From Spirosoma agri (lineage in GTDB: Bacteria > Bacteroidota > Bacteroidia > Cytophagales > Spirosomataceae): a DNA stretch of 64,000 nt. The position numbers were made by a program, and so were the translations under genes. This document shows, piece by piece, positions 53,792-62,944 of the stretch. The first letter of the stretch is position 1, and every line of letters begins with the position of its first letter. The stretch spans positions 868,001-932,000 of the forward strand of contig NZ_JAAGNZ010000001.1 of the NCBI RefSeq assembly GCF_010747415.1. The letters are read 5' to 3'. The notes under the pieces were generated by a model. It worked only from the letters and a program-made list of their open reading frames with translations. It was not told the origin of the DNA and ran no database searches.

Positions 53792-54445
53792 TTATTTGGG
53801 GCATTTGACCAGTAACGGCTCAATTTGCTTCTGACCCCACATGGGCGACAAATCGCTGGCAGGTTTAAAACTAGCAAATTTTTCGGTGGCCTGCTTCAAT
53901 ACCGGGCAGCCTGCATCAGCACCGCCCCCAAATTGCTCGGGTGTGTACATCAGCGAAGACCCTTCGAGGACATAAATACGCGGGTTGTCGGCGTTCAGGC
54001 TTTTCGCTTTGGCCAGACCCCCCTGAAACAACGGGCCGTATTGCTGCCAGCGGTTCATCGGGTCAACGACCATTCGGGCCTGGGCAACGTACGCTTTTAA
54101 AACGGCTAGTTCGTCGTTATCGGGCGCGATGGCTTCGGCTGCTTTCAGGTTTACATCGGCCTGATCGAGGTACTTGTCTTTCGCTGCTTCGTCTTTGCCT
54201 GTAAAGCCTAACAAAATGTAGTTCAGTGCTGCGTAATAGCGTGGTAGCCATTCCTTCTGTTCAACGCCGGCAATGCGCTCGAACTGATTGGCCGTTGCTA
54301 CCAGATCAGCGGTGGATGTCTTGTCGGTATGGCCTTTCATGGTGCCAATGGCTTCATTCATGGCTTTTTTATACGGCTCCGATTGGGCCCAGACAGGACT
54401 GTTGGCAGCCAGAGCCGCGACGATAAAAATGATGATCGTTTTCAT
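53792..54445 (-). CDS. Exported TPR-like protein (217 aa)
   Basis: Signal peptide MKTIIIFIVAALAANSPVWAQ, then a helical repeat protein: 'DLVATANQFERIAGVEQKEWLPRYYAALNYILLGF', 'YLDQADVNLKAAEAIAPDNDELAVLKAYVAQAR', 'KAKSLNADNPRIYVLEGSSLMYTP', a TPR-like two-helix periodicity. Two Cys near the C-terminus ('AGCPVLKQ', 'LLVKCPK') could pair. It is periplasmic and probably a binding scaffold. It lies between the TonB-dependent receptor and the kinase gene on the same strand, so it may be part of the receptor's system. Function unknown. Confidence 0.82.
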   Translation of the reverse strand: MKTIIIFIVAALAANSPVWAQSEPYKKAMNEAIGTMKGHTDKTSTADLVATANQFERIAGVEQKEWLPRYYAALNYILLGFTGKDEAAKDKYLDQADVNLKAAEAIAPDNDELAVLKAYVAQARMVVDPMNRWQQYGPLFQGGLAKAKSLNADNPRIYVLEGSSLMYTPEQFGGGADAGCPVLKQATEKFASFKPASDLSPMWGQKQIEPLLVKCPK

Positions 54446-54533
54446 AGGAATGATTTAAGTGGGATGAAACAGGCTCCGGCTGTTTCGATGAGCTATCATG
54501 TAGTAGGAGCAGCCGGGGCCTGCTCGCTCATTG

Positions 54534-56738
54534 TTACAATTCGTTGATATTTACCTTTGCCTTTTTCGAGAGCATGATCATGCCACCGATGAAGAAACTG
54601 CGGTACGATTGCGGCCCAACGGCATACCGTGTCTGCTCCGGGTTGCCATCGCGGCTGGGCGTGTAGCGATACGTGTAGACATTGTGCGTATTGAGAATAT
54701 TATCGACCGAAGCGTAGAGTATGACGAAATTCTTCCTGATGCTCATGACGTGACTGGCACTGAGGCTGAGGTTATTGACAACCGGTGTCCGGTCGGTGAG
54801 GAATGTCTCGCTCAATTCGCCCGTCCGATTGGGATTGTAATAGGGGCGACCGCTGCTGATCGTATGCGTAAGCGATATGTTCGTGCTGATTTTCTCGAAA
54901 TACCGCTTCAGGATCAGGCTTACATTGTGATTCGAAATAAACGTCGGTGTAGCCTCTATGGGGAATTGCTGGAACAGCCGTTTCGTGTCTACGTAGCTGT
55001 AGGTAACCCAATAGTCGAGTCCCTTGACCGTTTTTTGATCGCGCCAGAAGACATCGAATCCTTTCGCGTAACCGTTCCCGCCGTTGTTGGTCGCACCAAC
55101 GGGAAAACGGTAAGGGTTTGCGTCATATTGGACCGGCATTCCGGGCTGCCCCGTAAACTCGCGGACGAGCTGCGCGTAGTTTTTGTAGAAGGTTTCGATT
55201 CGGAAGGTTCGCTTGTTTTTGATGAGCTGGTAGTTCAGAATCAGGTGGTCGGCCCGCTCGAAATCCAGCGATCGGTTGCGGAAGAGGTAACGGTAATCGG
55301 GTGTCTGGTAAAACTGCCCATAAGCCAGCGACACCTGACTGAACGTGCCCGTTTTGTAGGCCAGCGAAACCCGGGGAGCCACATTGAACCGGTTGATCAC
55401 GGATGAATACTCACCCCGGATACCTGACTGAACAGCCAGATTTCGGCCCAGGTAGGTCTGCGATTCCAGAAACAACGCGCTGTAGTTGTCATGCAGGGCA
55501 TAATTAGTGCCGGAAACCGTATTCCTGATCGTGATGGCATGTGCTTCTGCGCCCACCAACAACGAATTGGCACCAAAGAGCCGGGTCAGAACCAGACGAC
55601 CCTGTGCCCGTTCGCTCGACCGGCCAAAATCCTGCGTGTCGAACGTAGTCGCATCGGTATCGTAGCTGTAGGACAGACCGGAATGGAGCAGCCAGCGGCC
55701 ATCAGCCCAGCTATCGGTATACGTACTGGTTGTGAAAAAATTGCGGTTGCGTTGCTGAAAGGCCGTTTTGCCTGCATCGTTCGATGGGTCGAGGAAATTC
55801 ATGCCGAGCTTGCTGTCCGAATACATACCATATAGTTTGAGCAGGCCGTTTTTCGTTGGTTTTAGGCGATAGGTCAGCGAAGAACCGGCAAACTCGGGAA
55901 CGTGCGTCCAGTCGATGTTTTGCCGAACCAGGGCGAAAAGCGGCTTGAGATTGCCGTAATAACCCGTTGCTGAGATGGACGATTTCTCCGTGGCATGGTC
56001 GTAGCTGACCCCCGCATTCGCCAGATTCAGGCTCACACTAACGCCTTCGTTTTGCGTTTTGTCCGTTGTATTCAGCAACAGAACCGACGAAAGTGCCTGT
56101 CCATACTGCGCCGAGTAACCACCCGTACTGAACGACGTTCCTTTGAACATGAACGGTTGAAAGCGACCGCGCGATTGTACATCGGGCATTGAGCTGAAGT
56201 AGGGGTTCTGCACGATCATCCCGTCGATCACTACTTTGGCTTCTTCGCCAGAACCACCCCGCACAAACAACCCCGTCTGTTCACCAACCCGCTGTGTGCC
56301 GGGCAGTAAATTCATGGCTGCCGTAATGTCGGCGTTGGCCCCGGCGGTTGTAACGATATCCATTGGTTTGAGCATGGTCATCCGCCGTTCGTCGGACGCT
56401 TCGAATGATCCGGCGGTAATAACGACTGTATTCAGTTCATTGGCCGCTTCGGTGAGCCGGATCGTCAGGGGAGCTGTGATTCCGAGCCTAATTTTTTTGC
56501 TGAACGGCTCGTAACCGATGTACGAAACCAGCAGCGTGGCCGTATCTTTTCGGGTGGTGGGAAACCGAAAATTGCCCGTGCTGTCGGTGTTCGCACCGTC
56601 ATACGTTCCGCGTAGAAATACGTTCGCGCCGGGCAGGGCGTGTCCTTTCTGGTCTGTTACACGTCCGGTAAGTATGGTTTGTGCGGGGGCTATGCGTGTG
56701 CACAGCAGTAGCATGAAGAGGACGTAATTTATTCCCAT
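54534..56738 (-). CDS. TonB-dependent outer-membrane receptor (734 aa)
   Basis: The ATG at 56738 gives a signal peptide (MGINYVLFMLLLCTRIAPAQ), better than the TTG start 30 bases upstream. Next comes a carboxypeptidase-like regulatory domain ('TGRVTDQKGHALPGANVFLRGT', about 22-105), a plug domain with 'LLPGTQRVGEQTGLFVRGGSGEEAKVVIDGM' (about 130-190) and a 22-strand barrel to the C-terminus. No SusD partner is near, so it is not a standard glycan-uptake pair; it may transport a small ligand such as a siderophore or peptide. Cotranscribed downstream with the TPR-like gene (88 bases), kinase and regulator. Confidence 0.93.
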   Translation of the reverse strand: MGINYVLFMLLLCTRIAPAQTILTGRVTDQKGHALPGANVFLRGTYDGANTDSTGNFRFPTTRKDTATLLVSYIGYEPFSKKIRLGITAPLTIRLTEAANELNTVVITAGSFEASDERRMTMLKPMDIVTTAGANADITAAMNLLPGTQRVGEQTGLFVRGGSGEEAKVVIDGMIVQNPYFSSMPDVQSRGRFQPFMFKGTSFSTGGYSAQYGQALSSVLLLNTTDKTQNEGVSVSLNLANAGVSYDHATEKSSISATGYYGNLKPLFALVRQNIDWTHVPEFAGSSLTYRLKPTKNGLLKLYGMYSDSKLGMNFLDPSNDAGKTAFQQRNRNFFTTSTYTDSWADGRWLLHSGLSYSYDTDATTFDTQDFGRSSERAQGRLVLTRLFGANSLLVGAEAHAITIRNTVSGTNYALHDNYSALFLESQTYLGRNLAVQSGIRGEYSSVINRFNVAPRVSLAYKTGTFSQVSLAYGQFYQTPDYRYLFRNRSLDFERADHLILNYQLIKNKRTFRIETFYKNYAQLVREFTGQPGMPVQYDANPYRFPVGATNNGGNGYAKGFDVFWRDQKTVKGLDYWVTYSYVDTKRLFQQFPIEATPTFISNHNVSLILKRYFEKISTNISLTHTISSGRPYYNPNRTGELSETFLTDRTPVVNNLSLSASHVMSIRKNFVILYASVDNILNTHNVYTYRYTPSRDGNPEQTRYAVGPQSYRSFFIGGMIMLSKKAKVNINEL

Positions 56739-56909
56739 GGTGGTCTGGTTACTGATTCGATGGATCAAAACTAGCCCGCCCGGCTGCCTCCACTCGTTAG
56801 TTTCCGACGAACGCAGGAATGTATGGTGTGAAATCCCGTTAGATAAGGATAAATTTGGGTTAACATTTGCCGAAATACAGAGTTACTGTCGTATAAATAC
56901 CCTCGACCA

Positions 56910-57461
56910 TTGACCACTACCTTGACCACGTTTCAACTTTCACTTGGTCGACTTCGCCCGTGGCGCGAGGGCGATGAAGATGCGTTATCCCGTCACGCCA
57001 GTAATCGTCGTATCTGGAACAATGTGCGCGATTTCTTTCCTTATCCATACACCCCGCGCGATGCTCATTCGTGGGTGCGATCCAATAAATCGTACCAGCA
57101 ACCCAACAATCTGGCCGTTGAGATCGATGGTCAGGCCGTAGGAAATATCGGGTTCACGATAAAAGATGATATCTACCGCTATAATGCCGAGATTGGGTAT
57201 TGGCTCAGCGAAGACTACTGGGGCCAGGGTGTTATGAGTGAAGCGGTTCCGATCATGACCGACTATATTTTCAAAAACTTTCAGGTCAACCGGATCTTTG
57301 CCTGCGTACTGGATGGTAACCTAGGGTCGATGCGCGTGCTGGAAATAGCCGGTTACCGGCACGAAGCCATACATCGTAAAGCAGCGGTAAAGAACAACCA
57401 ATACCTGGACGAGCACATTTTTTCCATGCTCCGCTCCGAATTCAGAGTGCAGAATCAATGA
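56910..57461 (+). CDS. GNAT acetyltransferase, RimJ/RimL-like (183 aa)
   Basis: Acetyl-CoA-dependent N-acetyltransferase. 'LRPWREGDEDALSRHASN' (15-32) and 'IGYWLSEDYWGQGVMSEAVPIMTDYIF' hold the acetyl-CoA motif A with its Q/RxxGxG-like 'WGQGVM', followed by 'NRIFACVLDGNLGSMRVLEIAGY' (motif B). The RimJ/RimL type acetylates ribosomal protein N-termini or small amines; substrate not predictable. Start is TTG at 56910; no ATG precedes the conserved 'LSLGRLRPW' part. Divergent from the receptor gene, and on the same strand as cmk, 160 bases upstream of it. Confidence 0.9.
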   Translation: MTTTLTTFQLSLGRLRPWREGDEDALSRHASNRRIWNNVRDFFPYPYTPRDAHSWVRSNKSYQQPNNLAVEIDGQAVGNIGFTIKDDIYRYNAEIGYWLSEDYWGQGVMSEAVPIMTDYIFKNFQVNRIFACVLDGNLGSMRVLEIAGYRHEAIHRKAAVKNNQYLDEHIFSMLRSEFRVQNQ

Positions 57462-57621
57462 GTCACGCGGAGCTTATTCGCCATTACTTGAAACCGCCTT
57501 ACTGTCTGTTCCACAGCGTGATAAGTGAAGAAGAGAGGCCAAAGACTGTCCAGCAGGTTGGTTATGCTTCTTAATTGTGGTTATTTTGCTGAAATAGTAC
57601 CGCTTCGGCGGTTCAGGATTC

Positions 57622-58344
57622 ATGCCGAAGATAGTAATTGCCATAGACGGATATTCCAGTTGCGGAAAAAGTACGACCGCCAAGGCTGTAGCGGCCAAAA
57701 TGAACTACGGCTACATCGATACCGGAGCTATGTATCGGGCGGTGACGCTGTTCTTTCTAAAAGAGCGGGTGTCGTTCACCAACCAGAAAGAGATTGAAGC
57801 GGCTCTGGATCGAATCCATATCACATTCAATTTCAACGCGCGCATTGGCCGGAACGAGACCTGTCTGAACAGCCTGAATGTGGAGGAAGAAATTCGTACG
57901 ATGTACGTTTCCAATCAGGTTAGCGAGGTCAGTGCCATTCCCGAAGTTCGCTGGGCCATGGTCGCGCAACAGCAGAAAATGGGTCGTCGGCGGGGGCTCG
58001 TTATGGATGGTCGGGACATTGGCACCAAGGTCTTTCCGGATGCGGAAGTGAAAGTCTTCATGACCGCCGATACGTACATTCGGGCTAAACGGCGTCAGCA
58101 GGAACTACTGGCCAAGGGTGAACTGATTAACCTGGAGGATATCATCAAAAACATCGAGAAACGGGATCTGATCGACACAACCCGTTCGGAGAGTCCGCTC
58201 GTTCAGGCACCGGATGCTATTCTGCTGGATACGTCGCACATGACCATTGAAGAGCAGGTAGACTGGGTCATCGAACTCGCTGACCGAAAGCTGGCCGAGA
58301 TTCACCGGATAAAGAACAAGAAAGCGATTGGCGGTTTACAATAG
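57622..58344 (+). CDS. cmk: Cytidylate kinase (240 aa)
   Basis: Phosphorylates CMP and dCMP. Walker A GYSSCGKST at 10-18, 'YIDTGAMYRAVTLFFLKE' (31-48) the CMP-binding region, 'VMDGRDIGTKVFPDAEVKVFMTAD' (about 127-150), and 'RDLIDTTRSESPLVQAPDAILLDTS' near the C-terminus. Length is typical. Cytoplasmic housekeeping enzyme. About 85 bases separate it from the FAD oxidoreductase gene on the same strand. Confidence 0.97.
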   Translation: MPKIVIAIDGYSSCGKSTTAKAVAAKMNYGYIDTGAMYRAVTLFFLKERVSFTNQKEIEAALDRIHITFNFNARIGRNETCLNSLNVEEEIRTMYVSNQVSEVSAIPEVRWAMVAQQQKMGRRRGLVMDGRDIGTKVFPDAEVKVFMTADTYIRAKRRQQELLAKGELINLEDIIKNIEKRDLIDTTRSESPLVQAPDAILLDTSHMTIEEQVDWVIELADRKLAEIHRIKNKKAIGGLQ

Positions 58345-58429
58345 TCGATACCGAGTCGATTACCGGATTGGAACCAGTCAGCTTTCTGAACTAGCCAGCG
58401 GGTAACTGCCTTAACCACAACCAATAAGA

Positions 58430-59485
58430 ATGACTGCCGATTTTTTGATAGTAGGGCAGGGTGTTGCCGGATCGGTGCTGGCCTGGACACTCGACCAGCG
58501 TGGTTGTTCGGTGATACTGGCGGATGATCCGGCCCTGCCCTCGGCATCGGGCGTTGCTGCCGGTATCGTCAATCCCCTAACGGGCCGAAAACTGGTCCGC
58601 ACCTGGAAGGCTGATGAGCTGTTCCCATTCCTGCATCAGTTCTATTCGACTATTGAACAGGTGCTTGGTGTTACGTTCTTCCATCCTAAAAATATCTATC
58701 GCCCCTTTCGTTCCCTTGCCGAACAACAGACGTATCTCGATATTATTGCCGATCCTGATCTGCACCAGTACGTGTCGAACGCGGTTGATAACCAGTCGTA
58801 TAGTGCGTGCATAAATAACCCGTTCGGTGGGCTGGAAGTAACACAATCTGGCTGGGTCGATCTGACGGAACTGACCCGGATTATTAAGGGCTACTTTATT
58901 CGGAAGAATCAATATTTCGAAGGCAACGTATCGGCTGCCGATCTGGCAATCAAGGATGACGGTGCCGATTGGAAAGGGATAAAAATCAATAAAGTTATAT
59001 TTTGCGATGGGGTACAGGCTCGCGAAAACGCGCTGTTCGGCTGGCTCCCCTACAATCCCGTAAAAGGCCAGATCCTGACTGTGGCTGTCGAAAAGTACCC
59101 GATCAACGCCATTGTTAATCAAGGTGTGTTTATTTTGCCGATCCGGAATGGACTGCTTCGGATCGGCGCTACTTACTCGTGGCACGATCTGGATTGGGAG
59201 ACAACCGAGGATGGGCGAGCGTTTCTGGAGTCAAAAGTAAGTTCGGTCTTAAAAATTCCTTACCAGATCGTGGCTCAACAGGCGGGTATTCGCCCGTCAA
59301 CCAAAGATCGTCGTCCATTGGTTGGTATGCACCCTACGCAGCCTGCTATTGGTATTTTCGGGGGAATGGGCACGAAGGGCGTGTCGCTGGCACCCTATCT
59401 GGCTGAGCAATTTGCGCGGTATTTACTGGACGGCGAAGAATTAGAGTCGGAAGCGAATATTAGCCGTTATGTTTCGTTATTATAG
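58430..59485 (+). CDS. FAD-dependent oxidoreductase, DAO family (351 aa)
   Basis: Belongs to the glycine/D-amino-acid oxidase-like family. The dinucleotide motif is 'FLIVGQGVAGSVLAWTL' with G9-x-G11-x-x-G14; 'AAGIVNPLTGRKLVRTW' binds FAD; 'NPVKGQILTV' and 'GIRPSTKDRRPLVG' are late family features. No signal peptide. It has no MnmC methyltransferase half, so oxidation of an amine or amino acid in the cytoplasm is the likely activity, with electrons going to O2 or a quinone. Substrate unknown. Same strand as cmk and the large propeller gene. Confidence 0.9.
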   Translation: MTADFLIVGQGVAGSVLAWTLDQRGCSVILADDPALPSASGVAAGIVNPLTGRKLVRTWKADELFPFLHQFYSTIEQVLGVTFFHPKNIYRPFRSLAEQQTYLDIIADPDLHQYVSNAVDNQSYSACINNPFGGLEVTQSGWVDLTELTRIIKGYFIRKNQYFEGNVSAADLAIKDDGADWKGIKINKVIFCDGVQARENALFGWLPYNPVKGQILTVAVEKYPINAIVNQGVFILPIRNGLLRIGATYSWHDLDWETTEDGRAFLESKVSSVLKIPYQIVAQQAGIRPSTKDRRPLVGMHPTQPAIGIFGGMGTKGVSLAPYLAEQFARYLLDGEELESEANISRYVSLL

Positions 59486-59582
59486 CGTTAATCTGGACGT
59501 CGGGGTTTAGCTATTGGATTTTGGCTTTTTGGGGCTATTTTCCGGTATCTTTTTTCGGGCGTCTACCGTCGTTTTGATTAGT

Positions 59583-62500
59583 ATGCGAAATCAATACCTT
59601 CTGCTGATAGGGTTGTGGCTAGGAGTCGTTAGTGCAGCCACGGCGCAAAACTACCCGGCGCTTGAGCGTTTTGGCAAAAACCGGATTCAATACCGGAGTT
59701 TTGACTGGAAGATCATCCGGACGTCCAACTTCGAAATCTATTATTACCAGGACGGCAGCCAGATTGCCAATCTGACCGCGCAGTATGCCGAATCGGAGTT
59801 TGACCGGATCACGGAACTGCTCGGCTATACACCCTACAATCGGGTCAAGATATTCTTATTCAATTCGCCATCCGAACTCGCTCAGAGCAATATTGGCCTT
59901 AATACGCAGGGGGGGCTCAACCGACGTGAACTCGATCTGTCGAAGTCGCGCGTAGAGCTGGCCTTTACGGGTGATCAGATCAGTTTTCGGCGTCAGATCG
60001 TTCATGATATTTCCATGCTGTTCGTCTACGATATGCTGTATGGGGGTAGCCTGAAAGACGCGCTCCAGAGTTCCCTGTTGCTGACGCTGCCCGATTGGTT
60101 CATGCCCGGTATTGCGTCCTACATTGCCGATGGCTATAGTCTGGATCTCGACGATTACATGCGTGATGTGTCGATAACGAAGTCGGTAAAAAAGCCATCG
60201 TTGTTGTCGGGTATAGAAGCGGAACGGATCGGGCATTCGATCTGGAACTACATCGTTCAGAAATACGGTCGCGATAACGTGTCCAACATTCTGAACCTGA
60301 CGCGCATTATCCGAAATGAGCAGAACAGCATTTCGAGTACGCTCGGTGTTCCGTATAGCCGGTTCCTGCGCGATTGGCGCGATTATTATACGGGAATGGC
60401 TAACGCAGTCACGCAGTCATACCGGTCTGGCTCCGATGATTTTCAGATCAAGCTCAACGCATCGGACGAAGAGATGACCCTCAATAGTCTGAAGTTGAGT
60501 CCTGATAAGCAGTATTTCGCTTATGCGACGTACTTTGATGGCAAGTACAAAGTAGAAGTTGTCAATACCACCAACCGCAAAAAGACGACCGTCTTGCAGG
60601 GTGGCTACCGGCTCGATGGGCAGGCTGCCCGGACACATACGCCTTTGGTGGCCTGGCAACGTGATAACAACCTGATCGTTATTACGGATGAACTGGGCAA
60701 AACGAACCTGTATCGGTTCGGCGATTTCGAAAAACGTCCCAAGCGGGAGTTCAGACGGCAGATTACGGGGTTGACGCAGGTCGTTTCGGTCGACGCATCT
60801 GACGATGGAGGGAGCTTGATTCTGAGCGCCGACCGTCACGGACAGAACGATCTGTTTATCTACAGCATCAATCGGGGTTCGTATCAGCAGATCACCAATG
60901 ATCTGTACGATGATTTGTATCCGCAGTTTGTCGGAAGAACCGCTCGTCAGGTCGTTTTTAGCTCGAACCGGAAATTGGACACCCTCGGCGTTGACAAAGG
61001 GTCGTATAGAACTATTACCGACCGACTGAGTCTGTTCTCGCATGAGGGCGGTGCCCGTGATTTCTCACTCACCCGACTAACGGATTCACTCTCACATGCC
61101 ACGCAGCCAATTCCAGCCAGCGAAACGGTTCTTTATTTCCTCAATGATGTAAGCGGGATTCGTAACCTGTATCGACTCGATACAGAGTCTGGCAGCGTAG
61201 GGCAACTGACGGCTTTCCCCGAGAGCATTCAGCTTTATGATCTGAACCCAGCAAACGGTGGATTCGTGTACAGCAGCCTCAAAAATGGCGAGGTGTACAT
61301 TGGGTTTCGTTCGCAACTGAATCTGACACAAACGGTTCAGGCTCCGCTTACGCAGCGTAGTATAAATGCGGGCGTTGGTAATCCTGCCCGTTCGAGCGCA
61401 GGGCGCTCCGGAGCGGTAAAGCCAGACACAAGTGGGCAGGCTGGTCGTACGAGTGCAACTCCATCGGATACGTCAATCGTAAAACGAGATCAGGCAAAGG
61501 CCGCACAACTTGGCGTTGGCGCCAGACTGAAACTGGAGCCGGGTGAAGTGGACACCGATAATTATCAATTTGATCCCGACGTACTAAAGGCTACGGAATA
61601 CCGGCAGCGTCGTTCGATCGGGGGCGTAACACCGAGCCTCACGACAACACTACCCCGCAACCGTCGCCGGGAAAACATTACGATCCGGGGGCCGTTCAAT
61701 TACAAAGGCGTCTTTACGGTCAATGACGCGAATTCCAACTGGCGGATCGATCCTATTTCGGCCAAAGGCTTTGGCTATTCGCAGGACGTGACGCTTACCG
61801 ATCTGCTGGAAAACCACGTTCTCCGGGCTGGTCTGTTTATCACGACAACTCTGCGCAACAGTGATCTTTTTGCTGAATACACGAACCTGAAACACCTGAT
61901 CGATTTTGGAGCGCGTGTTGATCGGAGTACGTTGTTCGTTGATAATGCCGGGTTGAGCCAGAAGTATCGGTACAATCGAGTATCGCTATCGGCTTCTTAC
62001 CCACTATCGGTAACGACCCGATTCACGGTTTCGCCCTTCTACGCCCTGACTCGGCTCATCGATATTTCTTCATTCAGCGAGCCCGATCGCGTGTCCGATT
62101 ATGCAGGTTTGCGGGGCGAAGTTGTGTTCGACAACACCAAGGTCAACGGAATGAACATGGCCATCGGGACCAAGATGAAACTCAAGTATGAAGAATATGC
62201 AGGACTGCGTTCTTCGTCGGAGAGTTTCAGACGGTTATCGCTCGATTTGCGCCATTATCAGAAAATTCACCGGGATCTTGTCCTGGCGTTGCGGTTCTCA
62301 CTGAGTCAGTCCGGCGGACCTGCGCCTAAGCAAAGTACGCTGGGTGGTATGGATAACTGGATTGGTACGAACTCAGCCATTAAAGAGCCCATTGCGGCCA
62401 ATCCGCTGCTGGTCCCGAACACGATTCCGGCTGAAATTCCGTACGACTACCGGAATGTGTTCTTCCTGGATTTTGCCGCACCACTGCGTGGATTCCGGCA

Positions 62501-62882
62501 GGGTAAGTTAACGGGTACGAGTCATATGCTGTTCAATGCAGAGCTTCGGTTGCCCCTCATCCGCTATTTATACCGCGGCAATATCACGTCTAACTTTCTA
62601 CGTAATCTCCAGCTAGTTGCCTTTACGGACATCGGCACTGCCTGGGCCGGAAAAGGACCATTTAGCCAGCAAAATAGTTTGAACACCGAAATTGTTGGTG
62701 GTGGAAACATTCCGTTCAGAGCTACCGTCACTAATTTCAAGAACCCATTCCTGATAGGCTACGGGGCCGGAGCCCGGACGATGTTGTTTGGCTATTTTGT
62801 TAAATTCGATTACGGCTGGGGACTTGAAAACAAGGTGGTGAGCAAACCAATCGCTTATCTTACATTAGGTTACGATTTCTAA
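59583..62882 (+). CDS. Peptidase-MA-like / PD40 propeller / outer-membrane barrel fusion (1099 aa)
   Basis: Starts at ATG 59583 with a signal peptide (MRNQYLLLIGLWLGVVSAATAQ). Residues about 25-290 resemble gluzincin (MA-like) peptidases, but the HExxH helix reads HDISM (His141), so catalysis is likely lost. Residues 300-600 contain repeats of the PD40/TolB-propeller kind ('LSPDKQYFAYATYFDG', 'SADRHGQNDLFIYSI', 'PQFVGRTARQVVFSSNR'). After a Ser/Thr-rich linker (about 610-700) a beta-barrel region with 'LFNAELRLPLIRYLYRG' and a terminal Phe resembles the Omp85/BamA surface-antigen barrel. It is outer-membrane located. Such fusions recur in Cytophagales; role unknown, perhaps protein binding or export. 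Confidence 0.85.
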   Translation: MRNQYLLLIGLWLGVVSAATAQNYPALERFGKNRIQYRSFDWKIIRTSNFEIYYYQDGSQIANLTAQYAESEFDRITELLGYTPYNRVKIFLFNSPSELAQSNIGLNTQGGLNRRELDLSKSRVELAFTGDQISFRRQIVHDISMLFVYDMLYGGSLKDALQSSLLLTLPDWFMPGIASYIADGYSLDLDDYMRDVSITKSVKKPSLLSGIEAERIGHSIWNYIVQKYGRDNVSNILNLTRIIRNEQNSISSTLGVPYSRFLRDWRDYYTGMANAVTQSYRSGSDDFQIKLNASDEEMTLNSLKLSPDKQYFAYATYFDGKYKVEVVNTTNRKKTTVLQGGYRLDGQAARTHTPLVAWQRDNNLIVITDELGKTNLYRFGDFEKRPKREFRRQITGLTQVVSVDASDDGGSLILSADRHGQNDLFIYSINRGSYQQITNDLYDDLYPQFVGRTARQVVFSSNRKLDTLGVDKGSYRTITDRLSLFSHEGGARDFSLTRLTDSLSHATQPIPASETVLYFLNDVSGIRNLYRLDTESGSVGQLTAFPESIQLYDLNPANGGFVYSSLKNGEVYIGFRSQLNLTQTVQAPLTQRSINAGVGNPARSSAGRSGAVKPDTSGQAGRTSATPSDTSIVKRDQAKAAQLGVGARLKLEPGEVDTDNYQFDPDVLKATEYRQRRSIGGVTPSLTTTLPRNRRRENITIRGPFNYKGVFTVNDANSNWRIDPISAKGFGYSQDVTLTDLLENHVLRAGLFITTTLRNSDLFAEYTNLKHLIDFGARVDRSTLFVDNAGLSQKYRYNRVSLSASYPLSVTTRFTVSPFYALTRLIDISSFSEPDRVSDYAGLRGEVVFDNTKVNGMNMAIGTKMKLKYEEYAGLRSSSESFRRLSLDLRHYQKIHRDLVLALRFSLSQSGGPAPKQSTLGGMDNWIGTNSAIKEPIAANPLLVPNTIPAEIPYDYRNVFFLDFAAPLRGFRQGKLTGTSHMLFNAELRLPLIRYLYRGNITSNFLRNLQLVAFTDIGTAWAGKGPFSQQNSLNTEIVGGGNIPFRATVTNFKNPFLIGYGAGARTMLFGYFVKFDYGWGLENKVVSKPIAYLTLGYDF

Positions 62883-62890
62883 TGTCCTTG

Positions 62891-62944
62891 ACGTCTCTAC
62901 GCACAAAAACCACCTATCGCGGTGGTTTTTGTGCGTAGAGACGT
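62891..62944 (+). terminator. Long perfect hairpin after the propeller/barrel gene
   Basis: Perfect inverted repeat with 24-bp arms (62891-62914 and 62921-62944) and a 6-base loop. The right arm contains TTTTTGTGCG. The arms' upper part (ACCACC/GGTGGTTTTT) is a conventional terminator. Confidence 0.8.

Noticed and set aside
54531..55406. 291-codon plus-strand frame antisense to the TonB receptor
   Set aside because: It lies wholly within a well-supported receptor barrel; no motif or start context of its own.
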